Source: Leptospira sp.
GTDB taxonomy: Bacteria > Spirochaetota > Leptospiria > Leptospirales > Leptospiraceae
DNA length: 63,144 bases
Direction: 5' to 3'
NCBI GenBank assembly: GCA_009991425.1
Contig: JAACWH010000052.1
Span: 1 to 63,144, forward strand
Shown in pieces: positions 16,724-25,475 of this stretch. The translations under genes were made by a program, and so were the position numbers. Positions within the stretch are counted from its first letter, which is position 1; each line of letters begins with the position of its first letter. Under the pieces are notes generated by a model, which ran no database searches, was not told the origin of the DNA, and worked only from the letters and a program-made list of their open reading frames with translations.

Positions 16724-18499
16724 ATGAATAAGGCTGAAAAAGATAAAGCAGTTCTAAAATTCCTACGAAGCATCGAGCTTTTTAAAGGAATGGCACTACC
16801 TAATTTAAAATCAATAATGAAACACATGGAAGAACGCATGATTCATAATCATGAATTCCTATATTATAAAGATGAAATTAGCGAACACATTTATATCATT
16901 CGATACGGTGAAATCATTATTGAGAGTTTTTCTGGACATGGAAATATATACGTCGGTCCTGGAGATGTAATTTCTGAAAATTCTCTTTTGTTAGGTGCAC
17001 CGCACTCGACATCTTCATATGCAGTTATTGATAGTTTAGTGTATTCTATAGAAGGCAAATTTTTCATGCAAATAGCCTTAAAAGATAAAGTACTATCTCA
17101 AAACATTATGAAACTTCTTTCTACTCGGATGAAAGAAAATCAAATGGATGAAACATTTGCTAAGAAACAACAACCTAGGAGGTTGTATTGTCATATTCCA
17201 TTTGATCCAATGGACGATTTTAAAGAAAGATTGGAAAGCTTAATTGATGAAGCTTCTGAAATCCAGAATTCGGAATCAATTCTAATAAATATTGCTCAAT
17301 TCAAAGGAATGAATCACGAGAAATTCGCAGAGACTCTCAGTGAGATTAGAAAAAAGACACCACTAGTTCATTTATATTTTGATACTCCTGAAGTTGCAGT
17401 AGATCTTCCTTCTATAGTATTGCAATCTGATTGGATAATCTTTTGGGAGAAAGATCCAAATAAACATTTAATTCAAAAAGAGAATATCTTAAATTTCTGG
17501 CAAAAACGAATTCGCAATTTTAACGGACGAACTGTACTTTATCAAGTAGACTTATCTGCAATTGAAGGAGATAATTCAATTACCTATTCAGGAGCAGAAA
17601 CATTTCATAAAAAATTTATTTATGGAGATGCATTGGCTCGCTTTTTAGTCTCTAAAACTCGTGGCATTGCCTTAGGTGGAGGTGGAGCAAGGGCTCTTGC
17701 TCATGTTGGCTTACTTAGAATTTTGCAAAGAGAAGGATTGAGATTCGACTATATATCTGGAGCATCTTTCGGTGCAGTTATTGCTGCATTATATGCTAGA
17801 GGTGATAGTATTGAATCAATGGAAACTCTAGTCAAAAAATTTTTTGGCGGAATTGAAAGTGCATTTGATCCTACATTACCTTTTGTGTCCTTTTTCAAAG
17901 GAAAAAAGATGCGTAGAATGTTAAAAGAAACATTCGGTGATCTAAGAATTGAAGAACTACCTATCCCTTTTATTACCTCCGCAGTTGAACTTCAAAGTGG
18001 TAAAGAATATGTTTTTGATCGAGGGCCGATTGTAGAAGCTTTGATTGCAACAATGAGTTTACCAGGTGCATTTCCTCCTTATTTTCTTGGTGAAAAAGTA
18101 CTAGTTGATGGTGGAATTATTAACAACGTACCCGAAGATTTAATTCGCGTTAAAGGAGCTGATGTTATTCTAGGAGTAAATGTCTCTCCACTGCAGGAAA
18201 CTGTTTCTTTGAAATTGTTTGAAAATAGAAAAGCTTCTGGAACTTCTTTATTTCGATATTTATTGGATAATCTTAAATACCCACCTATATTGAAAATTAT
18301 GGGTCGAACGATTACATTGGAAGGGAGAGAAATCACTCGTCTGAAAAAATTAAAAATGGATCTGTTCTTAAATTTTCATTTAGAAGAATTTCAATTATTT
18401 GATTTTGTTCAACACAAAAAAATTATAAAAAAAGGGGAGCAAGAAGCAGAATTAAATCTCACAGATATCCAGAATTTGTTACTTCCCAATAAATCATAA
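16724..18499 (+). CDS. Patatin-like phospholipase with N-terminal cNMP-binding domain
   Basis: A 591-residue protein of the neuropathy-target-esterase/RssA type. Residues about 15-130 form a cyclic-nucleotide-binding domain (YIIRYGEIIIES, PGDVISENSLL). Residues about 310-500 are the patatin domain, with the oxyanion loop GGGGARALAHVG, the nucleophile S348 in GASFG and the dyad aspartate D462 in VDGGIINN. No transmembrane helix is evident. It is probably a lysophospholipase or esterase gated by a nucleotide or another ligand. The middle region (about 150-300) is less conserved. Confidence 0.92.
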   Translation: MNKAEKDKAVLKFLRSIELFKGMALPNLKSIMKHMEERMIHNHEFLYYKDEISEHIYIIRYGEIIIESFSGHGNIYVGPGDVISENSLLLGAPHSTSSYAVIDSLVYSIEGKFFMQIALKDKVLSQNIMKLLSTRMKENQMDETFAKKQQPRRLYCHIPFDPMDDFKERLESLIDEASEIQNSESILINIAQFKGMNHEKFAETLSEIRKKTPLVHLYFDTPEVAVDLPSIVLQSDWIIFWEKDPNKHLIQKENILNFWQKRIRNFNGRTVLYQVDLSAIEGDNSITYSGAETFHKKFIYGDALARFLVSKTRGIALGGGGARALAHVGLLRILQREGLRFDYISGASFGAVIAALYARGDSIESMETLVKKFFGGIESAFDPTLPFVSFFKGKKMRRMLKETFGDLRIEELPIPFITSAVELQSGKEYVFDRGPIVEALIATMSLPGAFPPYFLGEKVLVDGGIINNVPEDLIRVKGADVILGVNVSPLQETVSLKLFENRKASGTSLFRYLLDNLKYPPILKIMGRTITLEGREITRLKKLKMDLFLNFHLEEFQLFDFVQHKKIIKKGEQEAELNLTDIQNLLLPNKS

Positions 18500-18524
18500 T
18501 AATAGAAAATTCGCTTTGTTTTCG

Positions 18525-19955
18525 TTAAATTAAAAAAGAATCTAAAACTTTTTTCTCTAAAAAATTTTGGTATTGATCAAAAATAACAGCAATTTCTCTA
18601 TAATAATTATCTAGCTCTTGCCACTTACTTTCAATATCCAAGTAGATATTTTCCCGAATAGAATTTAGAATATTTGCTCCGGCTTTGTGTAGATTTATAT
18701 GAGGCTTTTCAAGCATGTTGTGGATAATTTTTTGATTTTCATCAATAACAATAGCCTGATAAAACCAGGTTCCCATTTTGCAATGTGTATGTCGAATTTC
18801 TGGAAAACCTACCGCTGTCTTTTTATCTATACAATCTCGAACTTTTTCTACCCAAAAAATATGATCAGACCTCCTAGCTTGGATAAATTGCATAAGCCAT
18901 ACTGCATTCTGATTTGTTATATCTTTAATTGATTCATTAATTTGATGATGTATTGATTCTACATTTTCTTTTATTACTCGATCTTTTTGATCTAAAGTCT
19001 CTATAGTTTGAGACATTTCTATACTTGAAGATGCAACTCTTTCTGATGTTGATTTAATCTCTTCAATCATTAAAGAAATTTCTGCAAAAATATCTTTCAT
19101 TTTATCCATCATTTGCAAAGAATCTTCAGCTATATTTTTATTGGAATTCACATTTGATTTAGTTATTTGGATAGCTTCTCCTGCAGAAACAATTAGATTA
19201 ATTCGATTTGTTGAATTATCCATCCATTTTTTGAATTCCTTTTGAATTGCATTCACTGATTTTTCAATGGCTTGAACTGCTAATTTGCTTTTATCTGCCA
19301 ATTTAGATACACCATCAGCAACCACTGCAAAACCTGCTCCTTGAGCTCCTGCTCTTGCAGCTTCAATAGATGCATTCAAGGACAATAGATTAGTTTGATC
19401 AGATATTTCTCGAACTAAAAGAATCTGGTCGTTAATGTTCTTTACTAGTTGAACCATCTGTTTCAATTCTTCCATCTGATTCTTGTTATCGTTTACTATA
19501 GATTGTGACATTTCGTAAGTTCTTTGTATAGAACTGTTCGATTCTGTTGCAGAGTTGACTACTTTTTGAGAAGATTGCTGAGTATTTTCTGCTAAGAACT
19601 TAGCAGATGATATATTTTCTTTAAGGTTATACATTACAGCATCTAGCTCTTCCGCATGGGCTGCCAAATTTTTGGACTCCATTGCTATTTCAGACATAGA
19701 TCTTGAAAAATCTTCTCTATATTCATTTACTTGATTTAACTTTTCAGGAAATTTCAAAATAGATAAAGAAATCTGATCTCCCGATTGAAATAAAACATCT
19801 TTTATATTCCTAACTGAATTCAAGAAATAATCTTCAGATTTTAAATCATTATTTGATGGAGACTTATAAATTAAGAAATTTTTAAATTTTTGATGTAATA
19901 CGAAAGTTTGATCATCTAGATCTGATTTTAAAAATTTTTTAAAAAAATTTAGCAT
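18525..19955 (-). CDS. Soluble methyl-accepting chemotaxis protein with CZB zinc-binding domain
   Basis: A 476-residue chemoreceptor without transmembrane segments. Coiled-coil signalling helices carry the conserved hairpin tip IRQ/REISDQTNLLSLNASIEAARAG (E and R residues at the CheA/CheW contact). The C-terminal residues about 355-450 match the chemoreceptor zinc-binding (CZB) pattern: H in SDHIFWVEKV, C in HTHCKMGTWFY, then two spaced histidines (HNML and LHKAG). CZB domains are known to sense zinc, hypochlorite or redox state. It is a cytoplasmic receptor that probably feeds the flagellar chemotaxis pathway. Confidence 0.9.
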   Translation of the reverse strand: MLNFFKKFLKSDLDDQTFVLHQKFKNFLIYKSPSNNDLKSEDYFLNSVRNIKDVLFQSGDQISLSILKFPEKLNQVNEYREDFSRSMSEIAMESKNLAAHAEELDAVMYNLKENISSAKFLAENTQQSSQKVVNSATESNSSIQRTYEMSQSIVNDNKNQMEELKQMVQLVKNINDQILLVREISDQTNLLSLNASIEAARAGAQGAGFAVVADGVSKLADKSKLAVQAIEKSVNAIQKEFKKWMDNSTNRINLIVSAGEAIQITKSNVNSNKNIAEDSLQMMDKMKDIFAEISLMIEEIKSTSERVASSSIEMSQTIETLDQKDRVIKENVESIHHQINESIKDITNQNAVWLMQFIQARRSDHIFWVEKVRDCIDKKTAVGFPEIRHTHCKMGTWFYQAIVIDENQKIIHNMLEKPHINLHKAGANILNSIRENIYLDIESKWQELDNYYREIAVIFDQYQNFLEKKVLDSFLI

Positions 19956-20079
19956 ACTTGTCCTTTTAATTTATTATACAAATCCAAAACTAATTACATA
20001 TATTCTTTTATAGTAGAAGACGAAAAACTTCTTTCAAAAAAACCACATTTATTTACCGTATCCGTAAATCGAGCAACAT

Positions 20080-21102
20080 ATGAAAAAAGCACTTATTACT
20101 GGAATTACTGGCCAAGATGGATCGTATTTAACCGAATTACTTATTCAAAAAGGGTACGAAGTACACGGAATTGTAAGAAGAACGAGTATGTTCAACCGTG
20201 ATCGAATAGAACACCTACATGGTGATTCTAGACTCATACTTCATTACGGTGACTTAACTGACTCAAGTAACTTGAATAGAATACTTGAGAAAGTTGGACC
20301 AGATGAAATTTATAACCTTGCAGCTCAATCTCATGTCCAAGTATCATTTGAAGTCCCTGAGTATACAGCAGAAGTCGATGCTGTTGGAACTCTAAGAATT
20401 CTTGACGCCATTAAACAAACGGGAGTTAAAGCTAGATTTTATCAAGCATCAACTTCTGAACTTTACGGGCTAGTTCAGGAAATTCCACAAACTGAAAAGA
20501 CTCCATTCTATCCAAGGTCACCTTATGCTGTTGCAAAATTATATGCATATTGGGCAGTAGTGAACTACCGTGAAGCATTCAATCTGCACGCTTCTAATGG
20601 AATTCTTTTCAACCATGAATCTCCGAGAAGAGGAGAAACGTTTGTTACCCGAAAGGTTACATTAGGCGTCTCAGGAATCAAAGCTGGGAAAATGGATAAG
20701 CTGGTTATGGGGAATATCGATTCAAAACGTGACTGGGGTTATGCACCCGATTATGTGGAAATGATGTGGATGATGCTCCAACAAGATACTCCAGATGATT
20801 ATGTAGTTGCAACAAATGAAACTCATACTGTAAAAGAATTTATAGAAGAATCATTTAAGATTGCGGGTTATGAACTTGATTGGAAAGGCCAAGGTGTAGA
20901 TGAGAAAGGTCTAGATCGCAAGACAGGAAAAGTCCTAGTTGAAATTAATCCTAAATATTTTAGACCTACTGAAGTTGAATTGTTAATTGGTAACCCTTTG
21001 AAAGCCAAAGAGAAACTTGGTTGGGAACCAAAAGTTAAATTCAAAGAGTTAGTTAAAATTATGATGGAAGCAGATTTAAAGAAAGCCGGCATTTCAATTT
21101 AA
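20080..21102 (+). CDS. gmd: GDP-mannose 4,6-dehydratase
   Basis: A 340-residue short-chain dehydrogenase that converts GDP-mannose to GDP-4-keto-6-deoxymannose, precursor of fucose, rhamnose and other deoxyhexoses of surface glycans. Signatures are the NADP loop [33 protein letters not shown], the YxxxK catalytic pair in [12 protein letters not shown], and [15 protein letters not shown]. It is followed after six bases by a two-component response regulator, an unusual neighbour for a sugar-nucleotide gene. Confidence 0.97.
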   Translation: MKKALITGITGQDGSYLTELLIQKGYEVHGIVRRTSMFNRDRIEHLHGDSRLILHYGDLTDSSNLNRILEKVGPDEIYNLAAQSHVQVSFEVPEYTAEVDAVGTLRILDAIKQTGVKARFYQASTSELYGLVQEIPQTEKTPFYPRSPYAVAKLYAYWAVVNYREAFNLHASNGILFNHESPRRGETFVTRKVTLGVSGIKAGKMDKLVMGNIDSKRDWGYAPDYVEMMWMMLQQDTPDDYVVATNETHTVKEFIEESFKIAGYELDWKGQGVDEKGLDRKTGKVLVEINPKYFRPTEVELLIGNPLKAKEKLGWEPKVKFKELVKIMMEADLKKAGISI

Positions 21103-21108
21103 GTCTTA

Positions 21109-21780
21109 ATGAAAGAGGCATTCACTATTTCATTACTAGAAGATAATGAACAGGTTATTAATAACCTTATTTCATTATTCGATCATTCTAGTGAATTTAA
21201 TATACTAGAAATTTATCGAGAAACAGACCAAGCAATTGAAGGAATGATGTCGAATCCACCTTCAATTGCCTTGTTAGACATTGGTCTACCTGGAAAGGAT
21301 GGATTGTACTGTCTCGATAAACTCAGACCAAAATTACTAGATACAAAGTTTGTAATGTATACTGTCTTTGAAGATGAAGAAAAAATCCTTCATGCAATAC
21401 GGAATGGTGCGAATGGTTATTTACTTAAAGACACAGCGCTTGATAAAATTATTGAAGAGTTAAAAGTAATTCAATCTGGAGGCTCACCATTAACACCTAG
21501 AATTGCCGCTCGTATAATCTATGAATTCAATCACTTACTAAATCATTTTGACGGCAAAGAAGAAGAAAACCGATTGAGCAAAAGAGAGAAGGAAGTTCTT
21601 AATTTAGTATCTTTAGGTTTAGTCTATAGTGATATAGCAAATGAATTAGATATAAGTCCTCACACTGTTTCAAGACATGTTGAGAAAATTTATAAAAAAC
21701 TAAATGTTCATTCTAAATCCGAAGCCATCATAATGGGAAGACGCCTCGGAATTATCAAGAATGGGAAGCTCAATATATAA
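21109..21780 (+). CDS. LuxR/NarL-type response regulator
   Basis: A 223-residue response regulator. The receiver domain (1-125) has its phosphorylated aspartate at D57 in LLDIGLPGKDG and a lysine in YLLKDTALD. The C-terminal helix-turn-helix is of the LuxR class (LSKREKEVLNLVSLGLVYSDIA, then ISPHTVSRHVEKIYKKL). Its 3' end overlaps the histidine kinase gene by 20 bases, so the two form a cognate pair. Targets are unknown; the Spy and ECF genes downstream are candidates. Confidence 0.95.
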   Translation: MKEAFTISLLEDNEQVINNLISLFDHSSEFNILEIYRETDQAIEGMMSNPPSIALLDIGLPGKDGLYCLDKLRPKLLDTKFVMYTVFEDEEKILHAIRNGANGYLLKDTALDKIIEELKVIQSGGSPLTPRIAARIIYEFNHLLNHFDGKEEENRLSKREKEVLNLVSLGLVYSDIANELDISPHTVSRHVEKIYKKLNVHSKSEAIIMGRRLGIIKNGKLNI

Positions 21781-23650
21781 ATTTATAGTTATTTTCTTTC
21801 TTATAGCAGGTTGCTATAATCCTAAGAACAATCAATATCCGATAGCAGAATCAGGAGTCTTAGATTTATCTAAGTGGAATTTTGACCAATATCCAGAAGT
21901 AAATCTAGAAGGTGAATGGAATTTTTATTGGAACAAGCTTTTTTCAGATGATCGCCAGCTCGAACCTAATTCACAAAATATTTTCGCCCAAGTTCCTGGT
22001 GTTTGGAACAATAAGAAAATCCAAGATAAGACCTTAGGCTCTTTAGGTTATGCAACTTACCATTTAAAAATATATCTACCTCCCAATATGCGTGAACTGG
22101 GAATTTATTTATCTGATGATTTTCAATCTGTTTATTCAATTTGGATAAATGGAAATAAAAAAGCTTGGAATGGCATACCTGGAAATTCTATAGAAAATAC
22201 AAACTTTGATAATCATAACATAAAAGAATATATTTTATTTAATGAATCAGAAATTGACCTTGTTGTAGAGATAGCAAACTTTCGCGGTAATACGAGATGG
22301 GGCGGTTTAAAGAATCCTTTATATTTAGTCACAACACAGCAAGCGAGGAGTAAAATAGTTCAGAGTTATTTTTTCAATTTCTTTATATTTTCATTTATAT
22401 TTACCATTGGAATTTATAATTTAATAATCTCATTTCAATATAAAACTAAGAAGAAGTTTTTATTTTTTGGAATTTTCTCTGTATTTGCTTCGATTTATAC
22501 CTTGCCAATTACAAATGCTTGGTCAGCTTTATTTCCAAATATTGGACAAGAAAGTATATTATTGATTCACTTCTTTCTAGAAATTTCTCTTCCACCTTTA
22601 ATTTTAGCTTATTATTATTCCTTATTTCCAAAGGATATTAATAAATTCTTTTTATACTTTTTAACCTTATTTTGGTTAGCCTTTTTGATTTCTATTTTCG
22701 TTGTACCGATTCAAAAAATTATCTTTCTCTACCAATATTCATTTATCATTTCACTTACAATTGGATTGTATCTCTTAATAAAAAGTATAAAGATGTATTT
22801 AACAGAAAGTGTAAATTCCGATTTTGTTTTTTATTCAAATTTCATATTATTTATTTTTTTTCTAATTAATGGATTAAATGGAATATTCAATTTTTTTTAT
22901 ATCTATCCTTATAGTTTTGCAACAGGTTTATTTATATTTATAGTTATTCATACTCTTATGAATTCAATAGGTATCGCTAAAAGTTTAAGAACTGCAGATG
23001 AATACTCTTTATTGGACTATAGATATAAACAGCTTTTCAACAATCAATCTGAAGAGAGAAGCCGAATCGCAAGAGATATACACGACTCTATAGGATCAGA
23101 GTTAACTGCAATAATTTCACAATCTCCTATTTCAATTGAAGATCCTATTGAATATAATAAGATGGTGAGATCACAATTAAACCATTTACTAATTAATATT
23201 AGAGATATTGTATATCTTCTTGGGAAACAAAAATCAAATTATGAAATTTTAGAATCTGAAATATTAAAATACATAGATCGATTAGATCTAAGCAATAAAT
23301 TTAATATTACCCATAATATACATACAATAAGTACATATATTAACAAGGACCAAGCACTTAATATTCAAAGAATTTTTCTAGAGATAATGACAAATACAAT
23401 TCGCCATGCCAAAGCAGAAAACATTCGAATTAATCTAAAGATACAAAAAAAACAAATCTTACTTATTATTATACATGATGGAAATTATTTTTCTTGGGAT
23501 ATAAACGAATCACTTAGCGAGAGTATGGGCCTAGAAGGAATCTATTTCCGAATTCAAAAATTAAATGGAAATCTTAAAGTTTTTAGTAGAAAAAAATGGA
23601 ATTTCTTGAGAATTTCTTTAATACCTGGGAACCTTATTTCATTGAATTAG
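21761..23650 (+). CDS. 7TM sensor histidine kinase (7TMR-DISM type)
   Basis: A 629-residue sensor kinase. A short signal with a cysteine (LIAGCYNP) leads to an extracytoplasmic jelly-roll-like region, residues about 35-195 (LEGEWNFYWNKLF, VPGVWNN), of the 7TMR-DISMED2 type. About seven membrane helices follow (200-410). The kinase core is of the HisKA_3 class, with the phosphorylated histidine in ARDIHDSIGSEL, an N box TNTIRHAKAENI and SMGLEGIYFRI as G2. The G1 box reads HDGNYF rather than DNGxG, a modest deviation. It probably senses carbohydrate or another envelope ligand. Confidence 0.88.
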   Translation: MGSSIYKFIVIFFLIAGCYNPKNNQYPIAESGVLDLSKWNFDQYPEVNLEGEWNFYWNKLFSDDRQLEPNSQNIFAQVPGVWNNKKIQDKTLGSLGYATYHLKIYLPPNMRELGIYLSDDFQSVYSIWINGNKKAWNGIPGNSIENTNFDNHNIKEYILFNESEIDLVVEIANFRGNTRWGGLKNPLYLVTTQQARSKIVQSYFFNFFIFSFIFTIGIYNLIISFQYKTKKKFLFFGIFSVFASIYTLPITNAWSALFPNIGQESILLIHFFLEISLPPLILAYYYSLFPKDINKFFLYFLTLFWLAFLISIFVVPIQKIIFLYQYSFIISLTIGLYLLIKSIKMYLTESVNSDFVFYSNFILFIFFLINGLNGIFNFFYIYPYSFATGLFIFIVIHTLMNSIGIAKSLRTADEYSLLDYRYKQLFNNQSEERSRIARDIHDSIGSELTAIISQSPISIEDPIEYNKMVRSQLNHLLINIRDIVYLLGKQKSNYEILESEILKYIDRLDLSNKFNITHNIHTISTYINKDQALNIQRIFLEIMTNTIRHAKAENIRINLKIQKKQILLIIIHDGNYFSWDINESLSESMGLEGIYFRIQKLNGNLKVFSRKKWNFLRISLIPGNLISLN

Positions 23651-23679
23651 GTATATATATTAAATAAGGAGAATTATTT

Positions 23680-24135
23680 ATGAACACTTTCAGAAAAATT
23701 TCAATATTAGCATTGGTATTTGGCTTAGTATCATCGGTCTCAGCACATGAACATGGCGGAGATATGGTAAAAAAAATGGCAAAGCATTTGAATTTAACTA
23801 AAGAGCAACAGACTCAAATGCAAAAAATTCACGACGAAGCTAAACCACAAAGAGAAGCAATTAAAGCAAAGATAAAACCTCTTAAAGATGAGCTCCACAC
23901 CTTACTTTCCGCAGATTCGGTGGATAAAGCAAAAGTAAGAACTAAGATGGAAGAAATTTCAAAATTAAAAATTGATAAAAAAATGTTAATGATAGATGAG
24001 AGAATCAAAATAAATAAATTATTTACACCAGAACAAAAAGAAAAACATAAAGAGCTTATGAAAAAGCACCATGATAAAATGAAAGAAAAACACGAAAAAT
24101 GGGGTAAAGATAAAAAACATGAAGATGAGGATTGA
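23680..24135 (+). CDS. Spy/CpxP-like periplasmic stress protein
   Basis: A 151-residue exported protein with signal sequence MNTFRKISILALVFGLVSSVSA. The mature part is helical and highly charged and has two LTxxQ-type motifs (LNLTKEQQTQMQ and LFTPEQKEKH), as in Spy/CpxP/ZraP chaperone-sensors. Histidines cluster at both ends (AHEHGGD and a His/Lys-rich tail), suggesting metal binding. A strong AAGGAGA ribosome site precedes the ATG. The gene sits between a sensor kinase and an ECF sigma factor, which fits an envelope or metal stress sensor. Confidence 0.8.
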   Translation: MNTFRKISILALVFGLVSSVSAHEHGGDMVKKMAKHLNLTKEQQTQMQKIHDEAKPQREAIKAKIKPLKDELHTLLSADSVDKAKVRTKMEEISKLKIDKKMLMIDERIKINKLFTPEQKEKHKELMKKHHDKMKEKHEKWGKDKKHEDED

Positions 24136-24151
24136 TAATTAGTTCAAATAT

Positions 24152-24673
24152 ATGATTGAATCTAAAGATTCACTTAATATAGAATTTGAAAAAATAGTAA
24201 GCGCTACCAAATGGGCAGTGCTTACTGCAATTCAAAAATATTTAAATCAAGATTATATAGATTCAATTGATGATGTTGCCCAAGAAGTCTATCTTAGAAT
24301 ATATAAATACTTATTAAAGAATGGAATGGAAAATCTACGTTTTGAATCTATTGGGAATTGGGCCTACACCATTAGCAAGAATGAAAGTTTAAGATTCAAT
24401 TCTAAGAAAAATCGACAAAATTTTCATGAAACCGAATTGGATTTAGAAATAGCTGACCATTCTGAAAATCAATTTGAGACAGGGATAATTGATAAATTAG
24501 AGTATGATGAACTTCTAGCTTCTTTACCGAAACCCTATAGAGAAGTAATGCAATTAACTATAGAAGGTTTAACAGGAAATGAAATTTCAGCAGAACTAAA
24601 TATTGCAAATGGGACTGTAAAATCTAGGCTATCGCGAGCAAGGAGTATCTTAAATGAAAAATTCAAAATTTGA
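24152..24673 (+). CDS. ECF-type RNA polymerase sigma factor
   Basis: A 173-residue sigma-70 factor with only regions 2 and 4. Region 2 contains DDVAQEVYLRIYKYL. Region 4 has LPKPYREVMQLTIEGLTGNEISAEL followed by the recognition helix GTVKSRLSRARSIL. It starts 16 bases after the Spy-like gene, and its 3' end overlaps the next gene by 20 bases. It probably drives an envelope-stress regulon; no self-promoter was recognised. Confidence 0.93.
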   Translation: MIESKDSLNIEFEKIVSATKWAVLTAIQKYLNQDYIDSIDDVAQEVYLRIYKYLLKNGMENLRFESIGNWAYTISKNESLRFNSKKNRQNFHETELDLEIADHSENQFETGIIDKLEYDELLASLPKPYREVMQLTIEGLTGNEISAELNIANGTVKSRLSRARSILNEKFKI

Positions 24674-24998
24674 TGAAGAAATCCAAAAACGAATGACAGA
24701 TCCAAATTGGGATACTTTTATTTCTGAGAAAGTTAAAAAGAAATATAATTCTAATAGGGTTGGCTGGTTTAGTATAACAAATCTCCAGAGAGCTGCTGCC
24801 ATTTTTCTTTTTCTTGGAATTGGTTGGGCTGTACTATTTCAATTTCCAAACATGTTTAATAATAGCAAGAGTGAATTCACCACCTCAGAAGTTCCCCCCT
24901 TGACCAATACTGATATCCGTGATCTAGATCTTCTGCTTGAAAAAGATGATATAAACTCAGAGTATTTACTAACTGGATTTATAGAAATTTATGAGTAA
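24654..24998 (+). CDS. Probable anti-sigma factor, single-pass membrane protein
   Basis: A 114-residue protein. The first 40 residues are charged and cytoplasmic, followed by one membrane helix (about 44-64, AAAIFLFLGIGWAVLFQF) and a short acidic periplasmic tail ending in LLTGFIEIYE. The 20-base overlap with the ECF sigma gene is the usual arrangement for a sigma/anti-sigma pair. The zinc-binding HxxxCxxC motif of ZAS anti-sigmas is missing, so the assignment rests on context and topology. Confidence 0.6.
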   Translation: MKNSKFDEEIQKRMTDPNWDTFISEKVKKKYNSNRVGWFSITNLQRAAAIFLFLGIGWAVLFQFPNMFNNSKSEFTTSEVPPLTNTDIRDLDLLLEKDDINSEYLLTGFIEIYE

Positions 24999-25133
24999 AT
25001 AAATTATTGATAATTTTAAATATTAACTTATTAATAATCAATTATTAAAATAAATATTGTTTAAAAGATTTGGTTTTAGAAGGATTAATTGATAGGAGAT
25101 AAATGGATGTTGTCAGTTTTTAAAATAGCTTTA

Positions 25134-25439
25134 TTATAAGCCAAAAAACTGATCCAACATTAACTTCTTCAAAGTTTCTTTGAGTTTAGTTTGTATATTG
25201 ATAATTTTAACTACAATTTTTTTCTCATCAGCCTTATTCTTAAAAGAAAGCAATCTTGAAATTCCAAGTGAACTAACAATTACAACTTTTTCTAAATCTA
25301 AATGAACTTCAGGTTTTCCTTTTTCAAGAATAAGTCCTAATGTATCTTTTAACTCTGGTGAGTTACCATCTAAAATTTGATCTAAAAATTTTACTACAAT
25401 CAAGTTACTTGATTCTTCAATTTGGATTTTATCGCTCAT
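25134..25439 (-). CDS. STAS-domain anti-sigma factor antagonist
   Basis: A 101-residue single STAS domain. The phosphorylatable serine region reads VIVSSLGISRLLSFKNKA, like the DSSGLG core of SpoIIAA/RsbV. Such proteins switch partner (anti-sigma kinase or other regulator) according to phosphorylation. It lies 36 bases downstream of the dual cyclic-nucleotide-binding gene on the same strand. The partner kinase is not in this window. Confidence 0.85.
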   Translation of the reverse strand: MSDKIQIEESSNLIVVKFLDQILDGNSPELKDTLGLILEKGKPEVHLDLEKVVIVSSLGISRLLSFKNKADEKKIVVKIINIQTKLKETLKKLMLDQFFGL

Positions 25440-25475
25440 AGTTGTACCATAGTATTAAATTCGAATGAAAATTGG

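Noticed and set aside
16724..18499. CBASS anti-phage effector
   Set aside because: There is no adjacent nucleotidyl cyclase, HORMA or ubiquitin-like gene. The CNB-patatin layout fits ordinary NTE-type enzymes.
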